Counted from the first letter of the stretch, positions 11,657 through 24,030 are shown. The stretch: 64,000 nt of DNA from Antedon mediterranea (GCF_964355755.1 NC_092673.1:23505001-23569000); one strand, 5' to 3'. Notes: generated by a model not told the origin, from the sequence alone. Numbers and translations: made by a program.

Positions 11657-12782
11657 GTAATGCTAAATGATAAATTGTATTAATACAAAAAAACTAAATC
11701 ACCGCTATCCATTATATCATTATACTATGTGTTTCTTCTATCTTGGAAACATTTAACAAAGTTATTTGCGAATATTATTCTTATAAAGAATGAGTTTAAT
11801 AATGACAGATATACACAATTTTTAGCGATAATGAATTTATAACTTTAGTATACACAGATGGCGTTACACGGTTCTGTCATTTATTTTATCTCATGTACAA
11901 CAATATTGAATGCCATACCATGCGAAATCAGTACAGTATTGATTAATATTTATCAATATCACTACGATAATATTTAAATTCAAATCTTATTTACTACATT
12001 CTTTGTAATCCTTGTCATGAAAACTTTAAATTATAGTAAGCGTCTCATTCTTTAAATTGGTGAATTACCTATAAATTGAATGTGCATTAAGTTGTTCAAC
12101 TTAATAGACAAGTTAGTTACTTATCATTTCTGACACTGTCATGGCATATATTATTCTAATAATGAAGACATATAAGCAGCTTAATAGTAATCCCGTGTTA
12201 AGTGTGTTAGTTAATGTTCAATTTCGATTGTTTTGCAACATTTTCATTGTTTTTGACAAAACGACATATGTGAGCAATAGCAACGATTATACTCTCTTTC
12301 TATAAATCCAGCACGTCTCTTACAATTACCAAGTAAAAAGACAAACATTTAAATCTGTTAATATTCAATGACTGAAATTGATTAGACCTACTATATGGCC
12401 ATTTATCCAGCCATAATTTATATAACAAAATGATTTACTTTGCTTTATAAAAACTATGTGGTAATAAGCAGGAATTGTGTGAAAAAAAAGTTTAGCACGA
12501 TTCTATTCTGAGAACTGAGATGGCGTGGTACAATCCTCTTGGACCACGCTGCTCTCACGTCTCCAATAATCATAGCTTATTCTTAAGTTTCTGTGTATAA
12601 AAAATCACTCTATTATGAATAAACCGTAATTTAAAGGAAACAAGTTAACCGGAAGCCCATTACATTGTTTGGAATGGGATTTGGTAAAAAATGTATAACT
12701 TGATTAAAACTACACACAATCGCCTACTCAAGTTTGATTTTACACATCTTTATTTTGTAATACATGTGTTTCAAAGATTTTA

Positions 12783-12797
12783 CTTAATTTATTTCAG
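12783..12797 (+). promoter_or_regulatory. Splice acceptor directly before the neuropeptide ATG
   Basis: The bases ACTTAATTTATTTCAG end immediately before ATG at 12798: a T-rich tract followed by CAG. The coding exon therefore probably starts at 12798, with an intron and at least one 5' UTR exon upstream. Confidence 0.6.
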
Positions 12798-13187
12798 ATG
12801 TCAAGAAATATGGTACCCGTACCCGTGTCATTATTAGGAATGAAGGGGATTCTTGTATTTGGCGTCACACTGTGTATTCTCGCAACCGTTTTACCTAGCA
12901 AAGGTGCTAATCGCTTTCAAGAGAATGTGGCCGAAGAGCAAGACAACGACAGACGATTATCGGATGGCACAACAGACGAAAACGATCCAATAAACACGCT
13001 TTTACAGAGGCTTTTAAGCGCCAAAAGAAAACACGTTACAACTAAAAGAGCGGGACTTTGTCCGGATCCTACCAAATGCGTCGGATGGAAAAGAAGTATG
13101 GCTACATACCCGGGAAAACAGTACTCCTCTGGATTGAGGATATACAGCTCAGACTACAACCCAGATCAAAAACAGCCTTGGTACTAA
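12798..13187 (+). CDS. Putative secreted neuropeptide precursor, family not recognised
   Basis: This is a 129-residue reading frame, distinctly richer in G+C than its surroundings. Residues 1-14 precede a second Met (Met15, base 12840). From Met15 the protein has a textbook signal peptide: Lys, a hydrophobic run ILVFGVTLCILATVL, then a likely cleavage after PSKGA near residue 37. An acidic spacer follows, with RR at 52-53 and KR at 76-77 and 83-84. The peptide AGLCPDPTKCVGW (85-97) comes next, closed by KR at 98-99, then a Tyr-rich 30-residue tail (100-129) ending QPWY. Cys88 and Cys94 would form a one-disulfide ring with five residues between them. No Gly precedes the KR, so the C-terminal Trp should not be amidated. 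The signal peptide, dibasic sites and small Cys ring are the classical prohormone layout, expected to be processed in the secretory pathway and released from neurons or endocrine cells. I could not match it to oxytocin, CCAP, somatostatin/allatostatin-C, MCH or urotensin types. Translation may start at residue 1 or at Met15. Confidence 0.8.
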   Translation: MSRNMVPVPVSLLGMKGILVFGVTLCILATVLPSKGANRFQENVAEEQDNDRRLSDGTTDENDPINTLLQRLLSAKRKHVTTKRAGLCPDPTKCVGWKRSMATYPGKQYSSGLRIYSSDYNPDQKQPWY

Positions 13188-13288
13188 AGAAAAGAAAGAC
13201 TTGATTATTTTAATAATTTGTTTTCTTTGAAGTCCACCGACAGAAGCTATTGATATTTAATAATGATATTATACCACGATGCTTATGA

Positions 13289-13294
13289 AATAAA
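13289..13294 (+). promoter_or_regulatory. Polyadenylation signal of the neuropeptide gene
   Basis: A canonical AATAAA lies about 100 bases after the TAA stop, with no splice donor needed between them. The coding exon looks terminal, with a short 3' UTR. Confidence 0.55.
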
Positions 13295-13710
13295 GTCGCT
13301 CCTTTTAATTACTAATGACATTTGATTAAATTATTGATTTACTTAATTTTGCTTGATTAGCACAATATTAACTTTTTCCTGAAATACACTGATGAAATTT
13401 CTCTGTTAAAACATAACTATGATGAAAGTGAATCTATAGCTTTTAAAATGTATGAACATTTTATGTATCACTTTATAAAAACATTAATTAATTCATAATA
13501 ATTCATACACACTGTTGAGTGACGCTTTTAGAAAAAGTTTAAATTTCCATTTAAATATGTAAATAATAAGCTTTCAATTTTTATGAACAGTCTTTAATAA
13601 TATGTTTAAGTTAAGAACTATAATTCAGATTTTAAGTTCATATTAAATATTTGTTCAGCAAATATCGATTGTAATACTGTTATTATCTTGAAACTTTTAA
13701 AAATAAATAC

Positions 13711-13753
13711 CGCCCTCTCGAAATTTGATATTCTCCTACTCGTTAGAGGGCGA
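13711..13753. repeat. Short foldback with GCCCTCT arms
   Basis: CCGCCCTCT and AGAGGGCG form a hairpin about 420 bases downstream of the neuropeptide polyadenylation signal. Likely a small MITE remnant. Confidence 0.4.
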
Positions 13754-14856
13754 TACCTATACATATAGAATCTGAATATTATGACGTTTACCATTTTTCT
13801 CCTCTACGGAACTCTAACTTACTTTAAATCTATCTCTGTAGAAAAAAAGGTGCCAAAGTTTAAAGGAGCTTTATTCCAAGTCATAGAACTGAACTTATTA
13901 CGACCAAACGGTGGTATTCTTGATTCAGAAAATTATAAATGTAAGTCAAAATTGCCGACTTACTACTTATATAAAATTCTGTGATATTTTTCTACCGAAT
14001 AAATTACTTCTTACAGACGAAAACTGAATCCGAAAAATACCATTTCGGGCGCGTAATTGTCAAAGACGCCCTCATTATTGTTATGAATTCTATTGATGGG
14101 TAGCATAAAAAAATGTTTGTAGACTGCCGAATATCATTTGCCCATCATTTAACGAGTTATGTACCAACGATTATGTTTTATTAATATCATTTAGAAGTAC
14201 GATATTTATTCTCGTTTTAAGTCATCAGCAAGGGTAACCTGAGTAACTAGAAGCACAAACTTAAGTCGCCATTTCCAAATGGGAAATGTACCATGATTAT
14301 CAGATTAATTGGGTCAAAAAGCATTAAACAATAACGGCCCCGTGAGAGTATAGGATTTATTTGGTTACAACCATTGAGCGATCCTATTGCGACTGTCAAT
14401 GCGTTAATTGTTGTGCAGTATTATTTGATGTAAACGGAAGCTGTGCTGGAAATACAAACTCTAACGGAATTTGAATACATTGCTGTAATAACAAGTGTGT
14501 AATAACAGAAAAACAGAAGAATCGTTTGTTAATATGTTGTAGAACATTAATCTAATTGGGCTGATTAATTCCGACAATCATAATTTTGTCATTCATTAAA
14601 AATAAATAAAGATAACATAACAATCTAAAACAAGTTTTAAAATTAATATTATCCTGATTTCTTATTTTTATACAGTGTAGGCCTAGTAACCGTGATGTTA
14701 GAAGATCACAACGAGTTAAAAAAGAAAAAAATCATAAAAAAAACCCAAATTTTCATGGAAACCTTTTTTTTCAAAACCTGGAACACATAGGCCTTAATAC
14801 ACCTAATCCAGACTACACATGTTTACATTCATATGCTAATTTACACACATGGATGC

Positions 14857-14915
14857 CAAAGGAAGAGGAGGTCTCTCCACGGTGGTGGAGACGAGAGAAA
14901 TTTCACTCTTCCCTG
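14857..14915. mobile_element. hAT-like micro-MITE, diverged copy
   Basis: The right end TTTCACTCTTCCCTG is identical to the 63.6-kb copy; the left end CAAAGGAAGAGG is diverged. The inner GTCTCTCCAC/GTGGAGAC pair can also form a stem. Confidence 0.5.
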
Positions 14916-17090
14916 TGATAGTTAGTAACAACAGGATAAGATATTAAGGTAAGGTATATTGATTTTTTATATTATATTTACCTGTCGTCTGTGTTTGTAA
15001 ATAGTAAATGAAACCATAGTGTTTTATGAGCTTTTAAAATGACCAGAAGTTCTAATATTGCGCCACCAATCACAGAAATGCATGTGACGTGCACAGTTAG
15101 GTGTAAGTTTTCTACCATAGTAGGCATATGAATTTCTAAATTATTCATAAACACGCTTAGATGCCATGTTTTTTAACGTTGTAAAGTGATGAACGTAATT
15201 TTTGACATTGATTATGTCATCATTCCGGATGGTGACATAACAATAATGTCGAAATATTTAAATCCTGGCGTTAGTTCCTAACATATTTTCACACGGCCGA
15301 GTTCAATGGATCTCCTCTTGCATTAGCTTCTCCGTGTATTTTCTCCTAACTTTCCATGTCACTTTGACGGGAAGAAGTTGGTTTCATTGTTATTATTTAA
15401 AAAAATTAAAAGCATTGTTTAAAACTATTCGGTTTATCTTATATTTAATATTACAAAATGCTGTAGCAAGCCAAAATAATTGACAAAAATGAATGAACCA
15501 TACTGAACAATTAGTTAGCAAAATGTGTGCTGTAAATAGATTTTGAAATCTACTATAAACGTCAGCACAGAATTACGTAATTATTTTGGTAGGCCTATTT
15601 AAAGCTGCAACACTGCACCGGTAACTTTTAAAAGCCTTCTGCGTCGTTTAACGACATTTTAACATCATAACACTATTGACAAGCGGTATCCAAAAATATC
15701 AATTCATCCTACGATTTAAAAACATAACAACACATTAATCCCTTCAGAACTCATGGGTGTTAAACATCATTAGTATAACGCCTAGGACTGTGATACAGTA
15801 ATTAGAAAATGCAAGGACACGTAAAAGAAACGGAATGAAATATGATTTCTTATGATGATAATGATGATGATGATGTAATAATAATAATTGCTTTGTTACA
15901 CTATGTACATTAACAAAATATGTGGCATGTAGTATACATAACTTCAAGAACGTGATGTAGTGAGTTGAGTAAACAACACTGCTGCACAGGCGTAAGTTAG
16001 GCTAGACCCACGCCGTACGTGTGAACATTGCTAGGTATCATGAAATAAAAATTTCAGTAGTATCGTATGTGAGGTACTGTCAAAAATCCTAATCTCACCA
16101 TTACACATTTGATAGTTTACTACTTTACAAATTAGCCATTGAATCAGAAACATGGACTGGTGCTAAAACCCATATCCGTGAGTTGGTGCGAGAGTCGGAT
16201 TGTTTATGTTTTCGCGTATTAAACCACCAGGGAGATGTAAGCCTATACAAGGCATATTACGTCTCAAACTAAGTCAAGTGTCCTATTGATCCATCCATTA
16301 ATGTTTTGTATTTCTGTCGTTTATGTGGCTGTGGATGCTCAACTATCTATCCACGGTTAATAAAACCGTCACAAAATTGTATAATGATGAACGGTTTCTA
16401 CGTAAAGAATTGTTGTACACAATATAGAACAGGTAATGCAGCACCGCGTTACATTAGTCTCATCGGCACAGTTTATTGCAGAGATGTAACCCATTCGCGT
16501 AAATCAAAATCCTGCTCAGAGTGGACGCGCACTCAGCGTGGGACAATTTGTCGTGGAGAATTGATTTGATGGATTAAAATGACGGATACGTTGATGTCGT
16601 CATTCGCGTGCAAAACCAGTGTATTACTCACCTTCCAAAGCACTATTAACGACCTTTATTCTTATGTGCACGAAATACGTTTACATAGACTGGATGTATT
16701 TATAAAGTTCGAATTTTTAAAAGCTATTAACCCATATACATCTCTCTCTTACACAAACAAAACGAACCAGTACCTATAATGGGTTGCTGTCTTTGAGTTT
16801 ACTATAATTCGCCCGGGAGATTCCATCATTATAATAATTGTAATTTTAGTTAATTGACACACATATATAAAGTATCTAAGTATTGATTTGAGTCTATGAT
16901 GTAGGCCTTATTATGTATATACATACAATCATGTTGTAATTATTGAAAGAAAAAATTGTTTGCTAAGTTTCCGTTTCATATGCTATCCATTTCATGTTCA
17001 GGACATTCTTAAATACCGCCATCAATCTAAAGCAATGACGTAATAATAAGTTGTAAAACAAACAATTTTAACATATAGAAAAAATATATA

Positions 17091-17139
17091 CAGTTGAAGC
17101 GGCCACCGGTAAAAGTGGCCGCTTACGGAGGTTCAACTG
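17091..17139. mobile_element. 49-bp pogo-like mini-element flanked by TA
   Basis: The sequence reads TA, CAGTTGAAGCGGCCAC, a short loop, GTGGCCGCTTACGGAGG, TTCAACTG, TA. The outer arms pair (CAGTTGAA/TTCAACTG) and an inner 8-bp stem GCGGCCAC/GTGGCCGC is perfect. Its ends resemble the CAGTTGAACCTC...AAGCGGCCAC termini of pogo/Tigger elements, and TA is their target duplication. Confidence 0.65.
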
Positions 17140-17249
17140 TACTAGGCAATGGTTAACCTCAATGATTACTTATCTATAATCATTACGGCATTATACCGTT
17201 AAGAGTTCCTGATTTTGATGAAAATGTGTATTGCCCTCTTTGTATAAGC

Positions 17250-17420
17250 AGTAGTTTCAGGGTTTCATTCACAGGATAAAGTCCTCTTAATAAATATATA
17301 CCCTAAAAATGAGTTCAAATCCAACACTGGTCGCTTTGCGTGTCCCTTAGCCAAGACTCTTTGGATACCTGCATCGAAGGTGCATTATGAGAGTGTTGTA
17401 TAATAATAATGTAATGCATT
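17250..17420 (+). mobile_element. SINE remnant with a V-SINE-like core
   Basis: GAGTTCAAATCC (box B-like, 17311-17322) is followed by CGCTTTGCGTGTCCCTTAGC and CAAGACTCTTTGG. These resemble the GTGTCCTTGAGCAAGACACTT core shared by many marine-animal SINEs. The head is degraded. Confidence 0.45.
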
Positions 17421-18324
17421 CGTGTTTGATCCAAAACTGACCGACCGGGGTAAAAATTGGCTTATAAAGGCAGCAGGAAGATGACGAATTATTATTAAAT
17501 TTGGTGTTCTATTGTATTCTTAATAAGAAACACTTTAGAAACTATTATACAACCTACAACAATGCTGAAATAATGTGTCAAGATACGGATACCACTATAG
17601 TGGGATAACGTCTCCTTGATGATACGCCTAAAGAGTTGTATTGTAGCCGCTAACAATGATGAAATAGTGACGATCTGTTAAACTATATAATCATATAATA
17701 TGATAATGTTGACTGTCAATTAACCAGCCCTTAATTTAAGACTTCTTCATTTAGATTAAATTATTCGACCAACTATCCAAAGTGTGTCAATACACGACAA
17801 TAAAATGCTTTGATAAAATCAATATAAATAATTAAGACAATCTGGAATACGCCAACACTAACAACAATAAGAATACGTTATGTTGAACTTTAGAAACAGT
17901 TGTTTTACGATTATGATTGTTCTGTATTACCAATAATAATAATAATGATAATTATACTATTATAGATTAAACTTAATTCCTGGAAACACCAATCTAGAAA
18001 TAATGGTGCTTTATGCAACATCGCTAAACTTTGATGGTCAGTTGCTTTTCTGGTGTTAAGTTAATATTATATAACCTTGTTTAATGTGTTAGGTTGTTAT
18101 AATTATTTATCCCACTTGTATAATTAATAGGCAGCTTTTAATTTGCGATGACCTAGAACGTATGCAAATTATGCGTTACGTCACTGCTATATACAAATTC
18201 TCGTCCACCCCTGTATACAACCGATTTCAAAGTGTTATTTTCTCGAAACGCGTTGTACATCCCGAAACGGTTCAAACGTGCATGTTGCGTGATAATATAA
18301 TTCAATGTGGTCAATGAACAGAAT

Positions 18325-18660
18325 TTCTTCGTCTTTTTGTTCTATATTTTTTCTTTTTTTTCCTTTTTTCTTCTTTTTTCTTTTTCTTCTTTTCTTTTTC
18401 TCTTTTTCTTCTAGTTCTTTTTTTCCTCTTTTTCTTTTTCTTTTTTTCTTCTATTTCTTTTTTTTCTTATTTTTTTCTTCTTTTTTTCTTCTATTTCTTT
18501 TTTCCTTCTATTTCTTTATCTTTTTTTCTTTTTCTTTCTTCTTTTTCTTTAATTTCTTCTTTTTCTTTTTTTCTTCTTTTTTTTCTTTTTTTTTTCTTCT
18601 TCTTTTATTTCTTTTTTTTAAATTCTTTTTCTGCTTCTTTTTTTTTCTTTTTTTTTCTTT
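18325..18660 (+). repeat. Polypyrimidine tract of about 335 bp
   Basis: Almost pure T and C with TTTCTT motifs and few interrupting A or G. The 137-residue Phe/Leu-rich frame over it is a by-product. A purine/pyrimidine tract of this length could form triplex DNA. Confidence 0.9.
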
Positions 18661-21600
18661 TGAGCATTTATTTACACAGCACATAGGCCAGCGACCCGAA
18701 TTACATCACAAAAATTAGATGCAAAATGAATTATATCTTTTTTTAAATGTACAAAAAAATAATCTAGACATATTTTCAATTAAAGTAATAATTTCTGGAA
18801 GCCATTACAATAATGAACTTATATTACTTATAAAACGTAAGTAATAACACTGACGTAACTCATTATAGAACGGACAAATTAACAGAATAGGAATACAATA
18901 CGGGTATTGTATACACAATAATTCGCCACTGCTCGTCCGATGACAAAGACTTCCAGAACTGTCTATTTGGAAAGTCTTAATAAACTGTGTAGTTATAGCC
19001 ATACCGTCTGGTTCAACCCTTTAATAGTTTTATCTATTGATTATTTTGAAATACGTATGGCAAATTTTTGCAAACAAATATTTACATAAACAATAAACAA
19101 AACATAATAAAAATGATTTAGAATCTTTTATTAATTAAAAACAAATGCGTATCGTTTCTCAATTTAAAACTACTAATTTATATCCCCCATTTATTGTGGG
19201 TGTACGTTTATTGTGCGCCATTGATAAATAATAAAAATACAGCTGTCAATACGTGGAATAACGCAAACAAATTGTTATGTTACCACGCAACATTGCATAA
19301 TAACGCAGCATTTTGCTATTTATCTTGAACAATGGCCAATTAATGCAACGGTTAACTACCATAACGTCACTGTCTAGTAATCACAGCTGCAGGATGGCTA
19401 TGACTTCGAATAAATGAAACTGGTACCAAAAATCCCAGACTGTTATGCCGATTTTATTGTATTTTGACCAAAGTAGAAACTGTCTCTGCCAATGCATAAT
19501 ATGGGCTGTCTCCCCATTTCGATGTCAGTAAGTCTATAATAGGGATTTCCCATAGGGGCGCCTTTCCATAATCCGAGCTTATTAAATCTGTCCAAAATGA
19601 GGGCTGTCTCTAGCTCTCTCTTCAGTGCATGTATGCATGTATTCTAATATGGCGTGACATCCGTCCATCAGAAAATTGTACCACCGGACCCTACCGGGCA
19701 CCATTGAGCCCTACCGTGCGATGATTGGTACGACCGAATATAAGGTCTTCAGTTAATATTCCATGATAGTGACTTTTCCGTTGAGGGCGCCGATGCTCAT
19801 AATATGCATAATATGGCCTGTTAAAGCTGTCCAAAATAGGAGTTCTTCTTGTAAATGATTGTAACCAAATACATTAATGGATTAATTAATAATAAGAACT
19901 GTCTCTCTAGCTTTATATTGTCAAAATATGCGTTTAACAATATTATTTTTTCTTTAGTTTTAATTTTACACATAAAACTTCCGCTTTTTACGGTAAAATG
20001 CAAAACAATGTTATGAGCATTTTGAAATATTCAATTATTTGCGAAGAATGATATTGCAGAATAAGTCGTTAAGTTCATTAGGTAGTCTATAAAGATCGTA
20101 AAAAGCTTTCATTAATGCATCACTTACTTATTTTGATCTGCGTTGGATTACAATAGCAAATAAAATCATAGAGAATTAACTTTCATGTTTGGAGATAGCA
20201 TCAATTGTTAATAATGTGTTTCTTATAATACGTTTTGGATTCGTTTCGCCGATTGATGCACTGAGAAAAGAAATTAGATTAGTTTCTGATGGAAGTAAGA
20301 AAACATTGGCAAACAAAAATTGATCAATTTAAAATTGGATTAGTTACATATTGATGAATGAAAAATGAGAACATGAGTTAAAAAATCGATTAATTGGGTG
20401 TAGAGTGTATTATAAGGCCCAAGGCTGCAATTAGCAATGTACGTTTAAGAAATTACATACAAAAACACACACCCACACGACGTTAGCATCATAATTATTC
20501 GAGGAAAAAAATAAAGGGAGTAGATATGGGTATTTTATTTTTTATTGTAATGATATATCAACATTGGCAACAGCATTGATAATAACCTGCTTGTTTTTCG
20601 TCAGCGTCAGAACAGTGGTTCAACATGATTTTTTGTAATAATGTTATTAGATAGTTAGGTCCTGCGGCACCCTTTTTTTTAAAAGGGCCTATTTCACGAT
20701 GCTCGTACTGCTCTACCGTTGACGAAACAAACATGGGGTTGTTATTAATGTTGTTAGTAGGGTTTGAATTTCATAATAAACAATAACAATGTTTTGCCCG
20801 AAACTACACTTTAATCAACGAATTAGACCTATCTATTGTTTGATGATTAATAATACAATTAGACCAGAGTGCAATAATTTACTCTGACTATAAAATAGCA
20901 ACGATTTATGTTTTTAAAGAATTATAATGCAATTAATCTTTAAAATGATACAAGAAATGTTCCTACTAATTTATATATATCCGTTCACGCGATCGTTTTG
21001 TAGGGTTTATAGCCATTGTTCTTGTTGATAAACAAATTACACCTGCCTTAGACAAGACAAGCCTTGTGTAAAACAATTAGCTTGAAAGGAAATGTAAAAA
21101 TATTCATATTTAAAGGATGTGGCATTATATTCCCTTAAATACCTAATGTTATGTCTTGTAAATGAGGATGCTCTGCGTGTACTCGCTACAATGAAAGATC
21201 CAGCTGATACTAGTAAAAACAGCTGTCCGAATCGGCCGTTAAACCCACAGCGTATCCGATAATTATGACAATATTCGATCAGGTGTAATTCCGAGAGTCA
21301 GATTCAGCTAGAAATTTTATAGGTCCTCATGGACAATCATATAACTCTTTTCTCGCACAAATACAAATTAATATTAAATATAAATATAACAAAACGTGGT
21401 GAAATAATCTAAGTAATATTTTGTATTAGCCAAACGCAATGGGTTAAGAAATATACAAAAACTTGGCGGGGATTTTGTCATTTTAAATAGTTAAGAGAAT
21501 TACAAATGACACGTTTATATTTCTTACTGTGATGATTTATTACTTCTAAGGGGTTTTAGAAATGTTACAATGTAACCAAAATGTTCACCGAAACAAGGCG

Positions 21601-22892
21601 TAGCTAGAAATAGCAGGCCTATCAGTTGTAGACCGGGTGGCCCCTTTGCATCGTGTATGCCTGGATTCCCTTCCGACAACGGATGATAAAGAATAGAGCT
21701 TTGCACCTGTGTGTAATACAGCAACGGTGTTTAAATATGGGTCATTTCAAATGCAAAGTGCAACATTCTACTGTAAGGCGCCAATATGAAGCTTGAGGTT
21801 GGTTATGAAATAATTGAAATGTACAGTTAGGCCTATTTATAACACTTCATTAGATTCGAACACCACGTATTTCCGATTATTGAACCGACTAGTTTCCTAG
21901 CCCCCTTGTCTACGCTGTGGGTTCAGGAATCGCTCGTTTCCGACGATGCTTTATCGAAAATTGTGCTTTTATACTTTGATAATGTAGCCTACTCTATACT
22001 TTGATAATGTACTCAATATGTAATAAATATGGTAAAAATAAAAATGACGGCGGTCCAAAAGTTTTTCAAGTGTGCGCCTGAGAATATCAGTTTAGTTCGT
22101 TTACATACTCTCATACCGGGTATAATAAGCTGTAAAATAGATTTTACATAATTGAATTGAATCTCCATTTCAGCGGAAACTTAAGCATGAAGTATGTGAT
22201 TTTGTCCATGTTTGACCTTTAAAGTTATCCACGGACAGTAATGCGCAATAATATGATAGATTTTGATGACAATCATTTCATTATTGAGTATTTATGGTCA
22301 ACATTTTATGGCTTCAATTTACATTATTTATTAGCGTTATTAATGTCTGCGCATGCATTTAAAGGGCAAACATTTCTTTTATTGTATTTTCATTGTTTGA
22401 CGTCGTTTGGTAGTGAATTCAAAATTTGGTTGATAAGCAACGCAATACTGAAACCAGATCCCCGGGGGGTGGGGGTTTAGGTACATTAGTTATCACGTCT
22501 AGACACGATCATAAAACTTTCAACATTCTGTATTCTCTGTATATGGTCTCATATGATTAAAACTATTCAACGTACATTATTTGTGTAGGCCTATTTGTTC
22601 GCAAAGTCAACGGGTTTTAAACCGTAGCTTCGACCTAGTTATCAAGCTATTATTTAATTAATTGAATCCCTGGAAAATGTATTCGGTTCTTCTGGGAATC
22701 CGAATCATGTTGCCCTTGACTACATTGAAATAATGAAGAAAAAGCTTTCCATAAATTCCTTTTTTGCCGGTTCTCGGTACTGAGTACAGTACCACAGTCA
22801 AAGTATGTGTTTCATGTGATGCTGCCTGTATCATAGGCGACATAACCGAAGCCAATATAGAAGTAACCTTAATATGTTTGAAGAAACTTAAA
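18661..22892. other. Non-coding stretch
   Basis: Only the old repeat pair at 19480-19855 and a 16-bp tandem echo of ATACTTTGATAATGTA near 21971-22012 stand out. Confidence 0.5.
19480..19855 (+). repeat. Two diverged copies of an old repeat
   Basis: GCATAATATGGGCTGTC with CTGTCCAAAATGAGG is echoed about 320 bases later by GCATAATATGGCCTGTT with CTGTCCAAAATAGGAG. GGGGCGCC and AGGGCGCCG also recur. This is a locally G+C-richer patch without an open frame. Confidence 0.4.
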
Positions 22893-23041
22893 GCTCTGTC
22901 TACACTATCAAACTTTATGTGACAAAAACAATGTGATGTGCCCATGGTGATGTCATGTCACTACCATGTAGGCATATCACCACCATATTTGGGCACATCA
23001 CACTTTTTTTTTTCAAACTAGTTTGATAGTGTAGACAGAGC
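22893..23041. mobile_element. TTAA-flanked MITE, copy 2
   Basis: Ends GCTCTGTCTACACTATC and GATAGTGTAGACAGAGC are perfect inverted repeats. TTAA lies on both sides, with one extra A on the left. This is the best-preserved termini of the family. Confidence 0.8.
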
Positions 23042-23270
23042 TTAACTCTTGTTCTCAGTAGAGTGTCAAAGCACTACGAGCAAAATATTTGACCAATCAA
23101 AAACGAATGGGATCTATTGTGTATACATTCTTGCGCTGCGTCATAGTGGGAAAAGTAACAGTTTTGATGATCCAGACATACTTCATTGTATAATTCATGT
23201 GGAAATACATTGAATTAATTTGAGGTGCGCGATTAGTCCAATTACTCGCGGTGACTGTGCGTCTAAAGCG

Positions 23271-23440
23271 TGGTTCCCACTAGCGACGCAACACAAGGAC
23301 GTAACGCAACGCAAGTGAATTGACCAATTACAAGCGATGGCTTATTCGCTTGTGATTGCTAACTGTCTATAACTTCGCTTGTCATTGGATAAAACGCTTG
23401 CGTTGCGTTTACGTCCTTGCGTTACGTTCTAGTGGGAAGC
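23271..23440. mobile_element. TTCCCACTAG MITE, copy 1
   Basis: Left end TGGTTCCCACTAGCGACGC, right end TTCTAGTGGGAAGC. Arms rich in ACGTAACGCAACGCAAG pair with CTTGCGTTGCGTTTACGTCC. Sub-repeats GCTTGTGATTGC and GCTTGTCATTGG occupy the middle. Confidence 0.75.
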
Positions 23441-23484
23441 GTTGCGTCAGGAGTGAATCTTAACGCGTACAGGTAACCACGTGA

Positions 23485-23485
23485 T

Positions 23486-23510
<25 letters not shown>
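23485..23510. repeat. (TA)n microsatellite preceding tRNA array 2
   Basis: A TA run of about 26 bases abuts the first cassette of the five-unit array, mirroring the (TA)n at the edge of array 1. Confidence 0.9.
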
Positions 23511-23516
<6 letters not shown>

Positions 23517-23666
23517 CTGTAAGATGAGGGCGTATCAATTTGATCTCTGTTGCGCGTGTGTACAACTGAGGACTAGTGTACAACTGAGGACTAGTGCTGT
23601 TCTGCCGTACCACGCCGAGAATGTTAAAGAGTCGCTATCCAATCGAGTTTGAACAATACCATGAAA

Positions 23667-23738
23667 GCCCCAGTGGTCTAATGGTTAGGGCAACTGCATA
23701 TCAAGCAGACGGTCCGAGTTCGAGTCTCGGTTGGGGGG
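23667..23738 (+). tRNA. tRNA-like gene, anticodon ATC, array 2 copy 1 (acceptor mismatch)
   Basis: Same fold as the array 1 copies, but base 72 is G in place of C, so G1 has no Watson-Crick partner. Pair 27-43 is A-A. Boxes A and B and the T5 run are intact. Probably a weaker tRNA substrate or a pseudogene. Confidence 0.5.
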
Positions 23739-24030
23739 ACTTTTTCTCATTCTCACAGATTTTCTCATCTTTATCGTTTCAAATTAATTAATTAAATTTC
23801 AGTATATCACCGGGCGGTTTAGAATTAATGTTCTTTGCCTACTGTGTTTATATATGTAAAAGTATCTCTTCGGAGATCCCGCCTCGTGAATAAAAATACT
23901 GTAAGATGAGGGCGTATCAATTTGATCTCTGTTGCGCGTGTGTACAACTGAGGACTAGTGCTGTTCCGCCGTACCACGCCGAGAATGTTAAAGAGTCGCT
24001 ATCCAATCGAGTTTGAACAATACCATGAAA

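Larger units (their letters stand above)
8759..12782. other. Upstream region or putative intron of the neuropeptide gene
   Basis: Holds one TTAA MITE and one hAT-like micro-MITE. CRE-like half-sites cluster at 10244-10275, shortly before a GTAAGT at 10382. No second coding exon is visible. Confidence 0.4.
13295..18324. other. Non-coding region downstream of the neuropeptide gene
   Basis: Small mobile pieces at 13711, 14857, 17091 and 17250. A Cys-containing frame at 16306-16569 sits in a G+C-richer patch but shows no domain or splice context. The remainder shows nothing. Confidence 0.45.

Noticed and set aside
16306-16569. 87-residue Cys-containing frame
   Set aside because: Somewhat G+C-richer than its surroundings but with no signal peptide, domain, splice context or polyadenylation signal I could tie to it.
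18305-18718. 137-residue Phe/Leu-rich frame
   Set aside because: A translation of the polypyrimidine tract.
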